Assembly: GCF_015482765.1 (NCBI RefSeq)
Contig: NZ_JADMLB010000076.1
Coordinates: 62,001 to 126,000 of the forward strand
DNA: 64,000 bases
Direction: 5' to 3'
From: Halodesulfovibrio sp.
GTDB taxonomy: Bacteria > Desulfobacterota > Desulfovibrionia > Desulfovibrionales > Desulfovibrionaceae
Below the pieces are notes generated by a model. The model worked only from the letters and a program-made list of their open reading frames with translations, was not told the origin of the DNA and did no database searches. Below, in pieces: positions 35,000 through 45,281 of this stretch (within the stretch, counting starts at the first letter, position 1; each line of letters begins with the position of its first letter). The position numbers were made by a program, and so were the translations under genes.

Positions 35000-35140
35000 C
35001 AAAAAGCGCAGATCGGATACTCATATCCCTGCGCTCAGATGGTCAGCCCCCGTACCGGAGGCAAACCAACACGGTAGGCACTCTTACAAAGTGATATACA
35101 ACAATAATGCGGCACCACCTACCGGTCTGCCCGCACCAAT
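35000..35140 (-). ncRNA. Candidate structured RNA with its own terminator, family unknown
   Basis: On the minus strand, GGTAGG/CCTACC and GGCAGACC/GGTTTGCC form a long stem (35060-35131), capped by a CACTTT-GTA-AGAGTG hairpin. GCCTCCG-GTA-CGGGGGC (35046-35062) follows. Each of the last three helices holds one G-U pair on the minus strand that would be a C-A mismatch on the plus strand, so the minus strand is the transcribed one. The last hairpin, AGCGCAG...GGATA-TGAG-TATCC...CTGCGCT with U5 (35001-35035), is a terminator. Two helices share bases 35060-35062 and compete. It does not match SRP, 6S, tmRNA or common riboswitches by eye. It lies upstream of gmhB, which starts 234 bases later. Confidence 0.6.
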
Positions 35141-35171
35141 ACTATGATGATTAATTATCTGAAGGAACTAC

Positions 35172-36215
35172 ATGTTTGAGTTAATAACGGCTGTTACATT
35201 TTCGATCGTTGTTTCAGCAACATGCTCTATTACCGAAGCTATCCTATACTCTGTACCGTGGAGCCATATTGAAAAACTCCGCAGCACAGGCTCAAAAGCA
35301 GGCAACTTACTTTTTAAACTCCGCAGCGATGTGGAACGCCCTATTACTGCGATCCTTACTCTGAACACCGTGGCAAACACCGCTGGTGCAACACTCGCAG
35401 GTGCCGCGTTCACCAAAGTCTACGGAGCAGAGTACATGCCGTACTTTGCCATCTGTTTTACGATCGCTATTCTCCTGTTTTCTGAAATCATGCCGAAAAC
35501 CATCGGTGTTTCCTATGCAAGACAATTAAGCGGAATAATTGCAAAGCCACTGAATTTTCTTGTATTTACACTCACGCCGGTAATTTATGTTTGTTCATGG
35601 ATGACCCGCAAGCTTACTCCTTCAGAAAAAGGACCAAACGCTACTGAAGATGACATCCGTGCAATTGTAAGCTTGTCACGCCGTGCCGGTGAAATTGAAT
35701 CCAGTGAAGAAGTTTCTATTCAGAACATTCTTTCACTCGATCACAAGCATGTCAGCGAAGTTATGACACCGAGAACAGTTACTTTCGCTCTACCTGTTGA
35801 TATCACAGTAAAAGAAGCAAAGCAGCTGTTAGATATGAAAAATTACAGCCGCATTCCGGTATATGCTGAAGATAATGAAGATATTGTAGGCATTGTTATG
35901 CGCCGGTACATTTATGAAGAGCTGGCATCTGGACGCACAGAAACAAAACTTTCTGAACTAATGCGCCCTGTACACTTTGTTCTCGACTCCGTTACGCTTG
36001 ATAAAGTGCTCAGAAACTTCCTTGAACGCCGAGATCACCTCTTTGTCGCAATTGATGAATATGGAGGAGTTAGCGGTGTTGTTTCACTTGAAGACGTACT
36101 TGAAGAAATTCTGGGTAAAGAGATTGTCGATGAAACAGATCGTGTAGATGATATGCAGGATCTGGCAAGAAAGAAAAGAAAACAGCTGGGTAAGAGAAAA
36201 TTGATTAAACGCTAA
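35172..36215 (+). CDS. CNNM/CorC-type membrane protein (DUF21 plus CBS pair), lacking the C-terminal transporter domain
   Basis: Protein of 347 residues often annotated hemolysin-family. The DUF21/CNNM membrane domain covers about 1-150 with three to four helices, including TILTLNTVANTAGATLAGAA and SEIMPKTIGVSYAR. Two CBS domains follow at about 190-310 (VMTPRTVTFALPVDITVK and LMRPVHFVLDSVTLDKVL). The chain ends in a basic tail (KKRKQLGKRKLIKR) with no CorC_HlyC domain, so it is shorter than full-length members. Related proteins are implicated in Mg2+ or Co2+ efflux; the substrate here is not shown. ATG follows GAAGGA. Confidence 0.88.
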   Translation: MFELITAVTFSIVVSATCSITEAILYSVPWSHIEKLRSTGSKAGNLLFKLRSDVERPITAILTLNTVANTAGATLAGAAFTKVYGAEYMPYFAICFTIAILLFSEIMPKTIGVSYARQLSGIIAKPLNFLVFTLTPVIYVCSWMTRKLTPSEKGPNATEDDIRAIVSLSRRAGEIESSEEVSIQNILSLDHKHVSEVMTPRTVTFALPVDITVKEAKQLLDMKNYSRIPVYAEDNEDIVGIVMRRYIYEELASGRTETKLSELMRPVHFVLDSVTLDKVLRNFLERRDHLFVAIDEYGGVSGVVSLEDVLEEILGKEIVDETDRVDDMQDLARKKRKQLGKRKLIKR

Positions 36216-36453
36216 TAGTAATGTATATCAATTTTATATACAGATTATAACCTGTTAAGGCATATTCTCTATTCTCGACCGTATTGCTATGGAATAACGA
36301 GAAAACCAGTATATGGCGTTACCTTACCCAAAAACTATTTGTTGCAATGAAGCACCAAACCAATTATTCGAAAAAGGCATCTGAACCGGGGGAGAAAGGC
36401 TCAGATAGCACAGGACATTTCTGTCCATAAACTCGACACTGTCAGGAGACACT

Positions 36454-36867
36454 ATGGCAAAGAAAAACGGCAAAAGCGTATATATTGCTGCCCTGCTTCT
36501 ATTTATGGGAGGCATCGGGTATCTGCTTTTCTCCGGTTTTTCACAAAACAGCGTATACTTCCTGGAAGTTTCTGAGGCTTTGGCTATGACACCGGACCAG
36601 CTTGGTTCTGCACGTCTTTTCGGTACTGTTAAGGCGGGTAAAATTGAGCGACATGAGGAGGGTCTAGGCGTCACCTTCATTCTTGAAGATGCTAATGACA
36701 AGAAACTTGTTTTGCCTGTTGTATACAATGGTGCTGTACCGGATACATTCAAAGCCGGTGCGGAAGTCATTGTTGAAGGCAACATTGATAACGCCTCAAA
36801 AGCGTTTCAGGCTCGTACGCTTATGACTAAATGTCCATCGAAGTACGAAAAGAAAAACAGGGAATAA
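36454..36867 (+). CDS. ccmE: Cytochrome c maturation heme chaperone CcmE, Cys-type
   Basis: Periplasmic heme chaperone of 137 residues with one N-terminal anchor (about 8-28) and the OB-fold body (LFGTVKAGKIERHEEGLGV, then KKLVLPVVYNGAVPDTFK). The heme-binding motif near the C-terminus is CPSKY (Cys127, Tyr131). This is the C-x3-Y variant known from Desulfovibrio CcmE rather than the H-x3-Y form of E. coli, so heme is held by a cysteine. ATG follows AGGAGACACT. It leads the ccm cluster that continues to 41876. Confidence 0.93.
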   Translation: MAKKNGKSVYIAALLLFMGGIGYLLFSGFSQNSVYFLEVSEALAMTPDQLGSARLFGTVKAGKIERHEEGLGVTFILEDANDKKLVLPVVYNGAVPDTFKAGAEVIVEGNIDNASKAFQARTLMTKCPSKYEKKNRE

Positions 36868-36939
36868 TCGGCTGCACATCGGTTTTATTCCACCTGTACT
36901 ACTTCCCCCACGTCGCCGTTTATCGGCTGAAGGAGCATT

Positions 36940-38853
36940 ATGCATCTCTTAGCATTTTTGCTGCTGGTGGCGTCTTTGCTGTTTGCCGTTGGCTTCGGCT
37001 CTGCCGCTGCGTTGCAGATTTGGCAGGGACGCTCTACCCTGCTGCATTGGATCGAAAAAGCACAGATGATGATTACGACACTCATCACTGTAAGTTCGTT
37101 CATTCTTCTCTGGGCGCTGGTTAACTTTGATTTTTCCAACTACTACGTATCAAGTTACACCAGTCTTGACCTTCCACTTTTCTACCGCGTAACTGCCTTC
37201 TGGGCAGGACAGGCAGGTTCCTTACTTTTCTGGGCTTGGTCTGTTGCGTTATGCGGCATCATTTTCCTGTACACAAATGCGTATCGAGCACTGTCAGACG
37301 GCACAAAAATGTGGTTCTGGATGCTGTTCCTTACGTTTATCGGTTTCTTCTTATTCCTGCTGACTTCATGGTCCAACCCGTTTGCACTTATCAGTCCGGT
37401 TCCGGCTGACGGTAACGGTTTGAACCCGCTGTTGCAGAACCCAGGAATGATCTTCCACCCGCCGCTTCTTTTCCTTGGCTACGGTGGCTTTACCATTCCT
37501 AGCTGTCTTGCTCTTGCACAGGCTCTTAACAGAAGTCAGCATGAAGAAGGCAGCTGGACAGACGCTTCCCGCAATATGATTCTGTTTGCTTGGCTCGCTC
37601 TTACCGCAGGTATTATTCTCGGTTGCTGGTGGTCATACATGGAACTGGGCTGGGGCGGCTACTGGGCATGGGACCCTGTTGAAAACGCATCCCTTATCCC
37701 TTGGCTCGTAGGCACTGCATTCCTGCATACCTCCGTTATTGAATCCCGCAGGGGAAAACTGCACAGAACCAACACCTTCCTTGTTGCGCTCACAACTATT
37801 TCTGCTGTGTTTGCAACCTACCTTGTACGTAGCGGTGTTGTTGAATCCTTACACGCATTCGGTGACGGCGGTGTTGGTACTCCGCTGCTCATCTTTATTA
37901 TCTTTTTTACCGTACTATCTCTTTTTGCAGCGGCAACCAGCAAAAACCCGAAAGCAAAACCAATGGCTGAACTCTTCAGCCGTGAAGGTATGCTTTTAGT
38001 TGCTGCATGGTTCCTTATTGCACTCGGCGTTATCATCCTCATTGCAACAATGTGGCCGGTATTCTCCAAGTTCTTTACAAACAATCCGCAAGGTCTTGAA
38101 CAGGACTTCTACAACAAAGTCTGTATGCCACTGGCAGCAATCATCTCCGTACTTATGATGATTTGTCCTTGGATTAAATGGAACGGCGGGGTTAAGAGCG
38201 GCATAATGCTCGGCACCGTAACAGGCGTATTTATCGCAACTGGCGTAGGCATGTACCTTGCCGGTTACCAGATCCCTGTTTCCATTCTTGCTGTCGGTTC
38301 TGCTGCTGCCTGTATTGCCGGAATTGTTCTGATGTTTACAACAGACTCTTCTGTTCGCAAAAGCAACCGTGCAATCGGTGCATACGGTGTACACATCGGT
38401 GTAGCGCTTATCGTTATCGGTATTGCGTTCTCCGGCCCGTACAAAAAAGAAATCCAGACGCAACTGCCTCGCGGTGGTGAAGCAACTCTTGAAGGGTACA
38501 CCTTTAAATATAACGAGTTGTACGAAGGGGAAGCAACGGAGTATATCTTCCTTCAGGCTGAAATTGACGTTTTCGAAGACGGCAAGCACCTCGGCACCCT
38601 TGAGCCACAGCGTCGCATCTACAAAAAATTCGGTAACAACAGAACATTTGCAGAAGTATCCATTATCCCTTCCCTTGGAGAAGAGCTTTATTCCTCACTC
38701 CTTGGAGCAGATACCAAAGGTAACATTACTGTAACTTTGAGTATTGAACCTATGGTTAACTGGTTCTGGATTGGCGGTACACTCATGTGTCTCTTCCCGT
38801 TCATCGGGTTCACAAGATTCCGTAAATCTAAAAAGGAAACGGATGCTGCTTAA
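36940..38853 (+). CDS. ccmF: Cytochrome c heme lyase subunit CcmF
   Basis: Inner-membrane protein of 637 residues with about 14-15 hydrophobic segments, which transfers heme from CcmE to apocytochromes. The tryptophan-rich WWD motif is visible (GWGGYWAWDPVENA, around 245-258), as is FHPPLLFLGYGGF and a late periplasmic domain (about 500-605). ATG follows AAGGAGC. The stop overlaps the ccmA start by 11 bases. Confidence 0.94.
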   Translation: MHLLAFLLLVASLLFAVGFGSAAALQIWQGRSTLLHWIEKAQMMITTLITVSSFILLWALVNFDFSNYYVSSYTSLDLPLFYRVTAFWAGQAGSLLFWAWSVALCGIIFLYTNAYRALSDGTKMWFWMLFLTFIGFFLFLLTSWSNPFALISPVPADGNGLNPLLQNPGMIFHPPLLFLGYGGFTIPSCLALAQALNRSQHEEGSWTDASRNMILFAWLALTAGIILGCWWSYMELGWGGYWAWDPVENASLIPWLVGTAFLHTSVIESRRGKLHRTNTFLVALTTISAVFATYLVRSGVVESLHAFGDGGVGTPLLIFIIFFTVLSLFAAATSKNPKAKPMAELFSREGMLLVAAWFLIALGVIILIATMWPVFSKFFTNNPQGLEQDFYNKVCMPLAAIISVLMMICPWIKWNGGVKSGIMLGTVTGVFIATGVGMYLAGYQIPVSILAVGSAAACIAGIVLMFTTDSSVRKSNRAIGAYGVHIGVALIVIGIAFSGPYKKEIQTQLPRGGEATLEGYTFKYNELYEGEATEYIFLQAEIDVFEDGKHLGTLEPQRRIYKKFGNNRTFAEVSIIPSLGEELYSSLLGADTKGNITVTLSIEPMVNWFWIGGTLMCLFPFIGFTRFRKSKKETDAA

Positions 38854-39490
38854 ACTGGACAAGGTTGCTAAATTCTACGGCAACCGTCTGATCATCAAGG
38901 ATGTTTCCTGCACTGTTGAGCCGGGCACAGTCACACTGCTTGCCGGTCCTAACGGTGCGGGTAAATCTACCTTGCTCAAGATTATGGCAGGTCTTTCCGA
39001 GCCTACAGCCGGAAAGGTTGAGCTAACAGTAGAAAACGACAATATCGGATATGTAGGCCACCAAACCTTCATTTACCCTGATTTGTCAGCTCTTGAAAAC
39101 TTATCCTTCTGGTCTTCCCTTCACGGGCAGAACAATGATGAAGCCACGTTGCTTGCTGCGCTTGATCGTGTAGAGCTGAAACGCTTTGCTTTTGAACGTG
39201 CAGGCTGTTTCTCTCGAGGAATGGCGCAACGGCTGAATCTGGCTCGTGTGTTTTTACTTCAGCCATCCCTTATCCTGCTTGATGAGCCGGGTACGGGACT
39301 TGATGTCCGCTCTATGGGCATCCTGCACACCGAAATTGCTGCGGCAAAAGACCGTGGTGCAGGGCTGGTATGGATCAGCCATTCCGTGGCTTCCGACCTT
39401 GTACGCGCGGATAAGGTACTCGCCATCCGTGACAAGAAGGTGGAATACTTTGGAGATGCGCAAGGATATACACCGGAGGCAGTATGCTAA
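38843..39490 (+). CDS. ccmA: Heme exporter ATPase CcmA
   Basis: ABC ATPase of 215 residues. Walker A is AGPNGAGKST, signature FSRGMAQRLNL, and Walker B LILLDEPGTGLD. With CcmB it drives release of holo-CcmE. ATG at 38843 lies inside the end of ccmF; an open frame extends 33 codons upstream, but it would be wholly within ccmF and lacks ABC homology. The stop overlaps ccmB by 7 bases. Confidence 0.93.
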   Translation: MLLKLDKVAKFYGNRLIIKDVSCTVEPGTVTLLAGPNGAGKSTLLKIMAGLSEPTAGKVELTVENDNIGYVGHQTFIYPDLSALENLSFWSSLHGQNNDEATLLAALDRVELKRFAFERAGCFSRGMAQRLNLARVFLLQPSLILLDEPGTGLDVRSMGILHTEIAAAKDRGAGLVWISHSVASDLVRADKVLAIRDKKVEYFGDAQGYTPEAVC

Positions 39491-40161
39491 AAGCTGCTGT
39501 ATCCATTGCTGCAAAAGACCTTAAACTTGTGCTTGCACGAGGTACCGGTCTTATTCAAGCGCTTCTACTTGGCTTACTGCTTATCTTTGTGTTCAGTTTA
39601 TCTCAGCAGATAGGCGAAAAAATGAGTGCTCAGGCTGCTGCTGCCATCTTCTGGCTGGCATCAGTATTTTGTCAGGTACTCGTATTTAATACGTTATTCA
39701 GTCTGGAAGAACAAAACGGTGCCCGCTTCGGTCTTCTCCTCTCTCCTGCCCCTGTGCAGGCGGTTTGGATTGGCAAAGCATTGGGCGGGTTTGTTCTTCT
39801 GTTATGCGCGCAAGCGGTCTTTTTACCGGCAACCATAGTGTTCCTCGGTCAGTCAGTGTCTGAATTATGGCATATCGGACTGGCAATGCTCATTGCCATC
39901 GACCTTGGGCTTATTTTGCTCGGAGCACTGCTTGGTGCGCTTTCACAGGGACAGGCTGCGAAAGAGTCACTTCTTTCTATTATCCTGTTCCCGTTGCTCA
40001 TTCCTATTCTTCTTGCCGGCGTACGTGTCGGTTCCGCTGCTTTTTCCGGCATTATTCCGGAAGGGTTCGGAGACTGGCTCGGCATTGCCTGTGCATTTGA
40101 CGCACTGTTCGGTGCCGCGGGGCTGCTGCTCTTCGGCTATATCTACAGTGGTGAAGAATAA
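39484..40161 (+). CDS. ccmB: Heme exporter membrane subunit CcmB
   Basis: Integral membrane protein of 225 residues with six hydrophobic segments, the CcmA partner. FSLEEQNGARFGLLLSPAP around 76-94 and LPLLIPILLAGVRVGS-like helix text near 170-187 (PLLIPILLAGVRV) match CcmB. It is coupled to ccmA by overlap, and 110 bases separate it from ccmC. Confidence 0.92.
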   Translation: MLKAAVSIAAKDLKLVLARGTGLIQALLLGLLLIFVFSLSQQIGEKMSAQAAAAIFWLASVFCQVLVFNTLFSLEEQNGARFGLLLSPAPVQAVWIGKALGGFVLLLCAQAVFLPATIVFLGQSVSELWHIGLAMLIAIDLGLILLGALLGALSQGQAAKESLLSIILFPLLIPILLAGVRVGSAAFSGIIPEGFGDWLGIACAFDALFGAAGLLLFGYIYSGEE

Positions 40162-40271
40162 GCCAGTACAGTAGTACATGCTGTGCACATACTAATAGGA
40201 ATGAATTGTCAGTAACATGAGGTTTTGATACATGAAACCGGCATGTTATACAGATAAAAGTTACAGAGGAT

Positions 40272-40949
40272 ATGATGCGAACTAAATGGATAGCACCTGT
40301 AGCACTTTTGGCTGCACCGGCAATGGCTTTATGCCAGTACCTCATCTACCAGTATGCTCCTGTTGAACAGGTGATGGGCATTGTGCAGAAAGTGTTTTAC
40401 ACCCACCTGCCTCTTGCATGGTGGTCTCTCTTCAGTTTCTTCTGTGTCTTTATTGCCTCCATCCTGTATCTGAAAACCCGCAAACGCTTCTGGGACAACG
40501 TTGCAGCAGCATCTGCCGAAGTTGGGGTTCTTTTCAGTGGATTGGCATTGGTCACAGGAATGATATGGGGACGCCACAGCTGGGGCGTTTGGTGGACATG
40601 GGACCCCCGTCTCACGACTACGCTTGTTATGTGGTTCGTATACGCCGGATACTTAATCCTGCGCTCAATGTCTCTCTCAACAGAACGTAAAGCAGTTGTC
40701 AGCGCTGTGGTGGGCATTGCAGCCTTCATCGACGTACCGCTTGTTTTCCTTTCCGCACGCCTGTGGCGTTCGATTCACCCTGCTGTTTTCAACAGCAAAA
40801 CTGGTGGACTGGAACCGGAAATGAAACTGACTGCAATTGTCTGCGTTATCTGCTTCGGTCTTATCTGGACAGCTCTTGTGGGAATCCGTTCCTCACAGAT
40901 GGCGCTTTCAGATCGAATTGACAACCTGACAACACACGACGAAATATAA
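40272..40949 (+). CDS. ccmC: Heme transporter/handling protein CcmC
   Basis: Membrane protein of 225 residues with six hydrophobic segments and the heme-handling WWD motif (WGVWWTWDPRLTTT). It loads heme onto CcmE. The last helix and tail, VCVICFGLIWTALVG then SDRIDNLTTHDEI, are repeated in a separate small ORF just downstream. Two ATGs are possible (40272 and 40275) behind AGAGGAT. Confidence 0.94.
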   Translation: MMRTKWIAPVALLAAPAMALCQYLIYQYAPVEQVMGIVQKVFYTHLPLAWWSLFSFFCVFIASILYLKTRKRFWDNVAAASAEVGVLFSGLALVTGMIWGRHSWGVWWTWDPRLTTTLVMWFVYAGYLILRSMSLSTERKAVVSAVVGIAAFIDVPLVFLSARLWRSIHPAVFNSKTGGLEPEMKLTAIVCVICFGLIWTALVGIRSSQMALSDRIDNLTTHDEI

Positions 40950-40984
40950 CCGTCTGACACTGAAGCGCTTCAAAGGTCTTCATC

Positions 40985-41137
40985 ATGGAAAACATTTTCT
41001 TCATCATGACGAACATGGCAGTTGTTATTTGTACCATCTGCTTCGGCCTTATCTGCGCAGCACTTATCGGGATGCGTTCCCTTAAAGTAGAAATGTCCGA
41101 CAGCATTGAACAATTAACACATCATAACGAAATATAA
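40985..41137 (+). CDS. Small membrane ORF resembling a CcmD start joined to a CcmC tail (50 residues)
   Basis: The 50-residue frame MENIFFIMTNMAVVICTICF... has an N-terminus like the following CcmD (ME-x5-L/I-M-x-N-x-AV) and a C-terminus like the end of CcmC: CFGLICAALIG against CFGLIWTALVG, and QLTHHNEI against NLTTHDEI, including the same codons before the stop. It has one membrane helix plus a short charged tail. An AAAGG motif lies before the ATG, and the bases around the start (TTCATCATGGAAA) are shared with ccmD. It seems to be a product of local duplication that has kept an open frame, so it may be a second CcmD. Confidence 0.65.
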   Translation: MENIFFIMTNMAVVICTICFGLICAALIGMRSLKVEMSDSIEQLTHHNEI

Positions 41138-41173
41138 CTGCCTGAATTCACTAGGCACTCAAGGAGATTCATC

Positions 41174-41308
41174 ATGGAAAGCTCCAACTGGCTCCTCATG
41201 GCTAACGTTGCAGTATGGGTTGGCATTGCTGGCTACCTCTTCTTTATTGCTCGCAAACACTGTGAGCTGAGCAAACGTGTTCGCCAAATGGAGTTGCTGA
41301 ATGACTAA
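41174..41308 (+). CDS. ccmD: CcmD-like heme exporter accessory protein (44 residues)
   Basis: Single-helix protein MESSNWLLMANVAVWVGIAG... followed by a basic amphipathic tail (ARKHCELSKRVRQMELLND), the topology and composition of CcmD, which helps the CcmABC complex release holo-CcmE. ATG follows AAGGAG, and the position after ccmC is the standard one. It overlaps the TPR gene by 8 bases. Confidence 0.8.
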   Translation: MESSNWLLMANVAVWVGIAGYLFFIARKHCELSKRVRQMELLND

Positions 41309-41876
41309 TGCTCCAATGAAGCAGCCTTCATCAGCTGCAAAAATATTCATTGCAGCTATCCTTGTGGGGTTTGCTGCAATGCTTATCACGTCAAGTGTGT
41401 ACCGTACAAAGCACCCGAGTCTGACTAAATTTGTGCAAACTCGCAGCGCTGCTCCTGCTGAAACAACATCTGATAATTCTGCACACATTGCAGGTCTTAT
41501 GGGTAAACTCCAAAAAGATCCGAACAATGTGAAGCTGATTGAAGAAATTGCTCAGCACTTTATGGAAGATAACGAGTTCAGTCAGGCACGTAAGTTTATC
41601 CAGCGCGGTATTGCGGCACAGCCAAATAATGCGCACCTGTTCTACATGCTCGGCATGGCGAACTTTAAACTTGAAAGCTTCAAAAAAGCAGCCGGCGCAT
41701 TTGAGACGTCACTGACTATTGCAGAAGATCCTTCTGCGCGCTATAATCTGGGTGTGCTGCTCAAGTATTACTTAGACAAACCGGCAGAGGCCAAAGAGCA
41801 GTTTGAAAAAATAGTGAACTCCTCTGCCAGCAACGCTCTTAAAGCCGCAGCGCAGAAAGAACTCAATGACAAATAA
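41301..41876 (+). CDS. Membrane-anchored TPR protein, CcmH/NrfG-like
   Basis: Protein of 191 residues: a cytoplasmic start, one membrane helix (about 14-32), then at least three TPR-like repeats at about 62-185 (FSQARKFIQRGIAAQPNNAH and SFKKAAGAFETSLTIAEDPS). In ccm operons such TPR domains (CcmI or the C-terminal part of CcmH) hold apocytochromes for heme attachment, which is the likely job here. No CcmG or CcmH thiol protein is present in this cluster. It overlaps ccmD by 8 bases and closes the operon at a strong terminator. Confidence 0.85.
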   Translation: MTNAPMKQPSSAAKIFIAAILVGFAAMLITSSVYRTKHPSLTKFVQTRSAAPAETTSDNSAHIAGLMGKLQKDPNNVKLIEEIAQHFMEDNEFSQARKFIQRGIAAQPNNAHLFYMLGMANFKLESFKKAAGAFETSLTIAEDPSARYNLGVLLKYYLDKPAEAKEQFEKIVNSSASNALKAAAQKELNDK

Positions 41877-41900
41877 AATGAAACAATTACTGTAAAGCCC

Positions 41901-41933
41901 AAAGCGCATTGCACTTGCAATGCGCTTTTTTTA
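41901..41933 (+). terminator. Intrinsic terminator of the ccm operon
   Basis: Near-perfect 13-bp stem AAAGCGCATTGCA/TGCAATGCGCTTT with a very short loop and a T-run. Confidence 0.9.
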
Positions 41934-42055
41934 TAGCCGTTACGTGCCGTGCACGTTGCGTATCTGTCTCATGCTGTATCAGAATATATTTTCAAGTTGT
42001 TGTGATATAGTCCCGCGAAATCGGTTTCACGTTGACTAAAAAATATAAACAACCG

Positions 42056-42188
42056 TTGACATGGACTCAAAGGACGCATACGCTAACGGGATTACCTAAA
42101 GTACTATCCGCCTAACCACGTTAGGGAAGAAAGTACTGAACATCAGGCCGGTTAAATGCGTGAATTTACGCTACTGTGGCCTTTTTTA
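42056..42188 (+). promoter_or_regulatory. guaB leader with promoter, alternative hairpins and internal terminator
   Basis: TTGACA (42056-42061), 17 bases and TACGCT (42079-42084) form a promoter. The leader has a hairpin CCTAAC-CAC-GTTAGG (42111-42125) enclosed by AGTACT/AGTACT (42100 and 42132). A second CCTAA copy at 42095 can compete for the same GTTAGG arm. An AGGCC/GGCCT stem with inner GCGT/ACGC (42145-42182) and six T then forms an intrinsic terminator just before the guaB ribosome binding site. This is an attenuator layout. No known purine riboswitch core is evident. Confidence 0.6.
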
Positions 42189-42192
42189 ATAG

Positions 42193-43680
<1,488 letters not shown>

Positions 43681-43701
43681 TATATCTTTCTAGAGGAACT
43701 T

Positions 43702-45252
43702 ATGGACGCAATTAGCAAAGTCATTATTGTTGACTACGGCTCTCAGTTTACTCAGCTTATCGCACGTCGCGTACGCGAAGCGGGCGTATACTCTGAAATT
43801 CACCCTTGCATCGTTACAGCTGAAGAAGTCAAAGCAATGAACCCTTCCGCTGTGATTCTTTCCGGCGGTCCTTCCAGCGTAGGCGACGACGACGCCCCTA
43901 CTCTGGATATGGGTCTGCTTGAACTCGGCGTACCTGTACTCGGTATCTGCTACGGCATGCAGCTGCTTGCACACAACCTTGGCGGCGAACTGGCTAGCTC
44001 TGAAACCCGTGAGTACGGCCCTGCTGACTTCAACATGGTTAAAGACTGCCCTCTCTTTGCAGACCTCAACCTTGAAGACTCCTTACGTGTATGGATGTCC
44101 CACGGTGATCAGGTTAAAGCTGTACCGCCTTCTTTCGAAGTTATCGGTTCTACTGAGACCCTCGAAGTTGCAGCAATGGCATGCGTTGAGAAAAAAATCT
44201 ACGCGCTTCAGTACCATCCGGAAGTACACCACTCCGAAGGTGGCGACACCATGATCAACAACTTCCTCTTCAAGATTGCAGGCGTAAAGCCAGACTGGAC
44301 TATGTCCGGCTTTATCGATTCCGTAATCAAAGAGTGTCAGGAAACTGTTGGTCCTGACGGTAACGTTGTTTGCGGTCTCTCCGGCGGCATCGACTCCACC
44401 GTTGTTGCTGTTCTTCTGAACAAAGCTATCGGTCATCGTCTGCACTGCATCTTTGTTGACAACGGCCTCATGCGTCAGAATGAAGTTGAAGAAGTTTCCA
44501 GCTACCTCCGTGAACACTTCGACCTCAACCTCACAGTAGTTGACGCTCGCGACCGCTTCCTCTCCAAGCTTGAAGGCGTTGAAGATCCTGAGAAAAAACG
44601 TAAAATCATCGGCTACGAATTCATCGAAGTTTTCGATGCAGAAGCAGCACGTATTGAAAACGTTAAATTCCTTGCTCAGGGTACACTCTACCCAGACGTA
44701 ATCGAATCTGTTTCTCACAAAGGCCCTTCCGCTGTAATTAAAAGCCATCACAACGTTGGCGGCCTTCCTGAAGATATGGAACTCGAACTCATCGAGCCAC
44801 TTCGTGAGCTCTTCAAAGATGAAGTACGTAAAGTTGCTATCGAACTCGGCATGCCAGACTCCGTAGTTTGGCGTCATCCTTTCCCGGGTCCGGGCCTTGC
44901 TATCCGCATTATCGGTGAAATTACCGATGAACGTCTCACTATTTTGAGAAAAGCAGACAAAATCGTACAGAACGAGTTGACTGCATCCGGATGGTATCGC
45001 AAAGTGTGGCAGGGCTTTGCTGTTCTGCTGCCGCTTAAGACTGTTGGGGTAATGGGCGACGACAGAACCTACGAAAACGTTATTGCCCTTCGTATTGTGG
45101 ATAGTGTAGATGCTATGACAGCTGACTGGGCACGCCTTCCTTCTGAACTGCTGGAACGAATTTCCAGCCGTATCATTAACGAAGTTACCGGCGTAAACCG
45201 CGTTGTATATGACATCTCCTCCAAGCCACCGAGCACTATCGAGTGGGAATAA
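43702..45252 (+). CDS. guaA: GMP synthase (glutamine-hydrolysing)
   Basis: Enzyme of 516 residues. The N-terminal class I amidotransferase domain has the nucleophile in GICYGMQLL (about residue 80) and the His-Glu pair in [10 protein letters not shown]. The ATP pyrophosphatase domain has the P-loop [10 protein letters not shown]. The C-terminal dimerisation domain carries [13 protein letters not shown] and ends KPPSTIEWE. It forms an operon with guaB and is followed 29 bases later by tatB. Confidence 0.98.
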   Translation: MDAISKVIIVDYGSQFTQLIARRVREAGVYSEIHPCIVTAEEVKAMNPSAVILSGGPSSVGDDDAPTLDMGLLELGVPVLGICYGMQLLAHNLGGELASSETREYGPADFNMVKDCPLFADLNLEDSLRVWMSHGDQVKAVPPSFEVIGSTETLEVAAMACVEKKIYALQYHPEVHHSEGGDTMINNFLFKIAGVKPDWTMSGFIDSVIKECQETVGPDGNVVCGLSGGIDSTVVAVLLNKAIGHRLHCIFVDNGLMRQNEVEEVSSYLREHFDLNLTVVDARDRFLSKLEGVEDPEKKRKIIGYEFIEVFDAEAARIENVKFLAQGTLYPDVIESVSHKGPSAVIKSHHNVGGLPEDMELELIEPLRELFKDEVRKVAIELGMPDSVVWRHPFPGPGLAIRIIGEITDERLTILRKADKIVQNELTASGWYRKVWQGFAVLLPLKTVGVMGDDRTYENVIALRIVDSVDAMTADWARLPSELLERISSRIINEVTGVNRVVYDISSKPPSTIEWE

Positions 45253-45281
45253 GCCAACCTTAGCTAATTGGGCGTGACTGC

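Noticed and set aside
35000-35140. SRP RNA, 6S RNA, tmRNA or cobalamin riboswitch
   Set aside because: The diagnostic sequences of these RNAs (for example the SRP GGAA-loop region or the B12 box context) are not present on either strand; only the general hairpin pattern is shared.
44083-44877. A 264-codon minus-strand ORF opposite guaA
   Set aside because: Antisense shadow; no start signal or motif.
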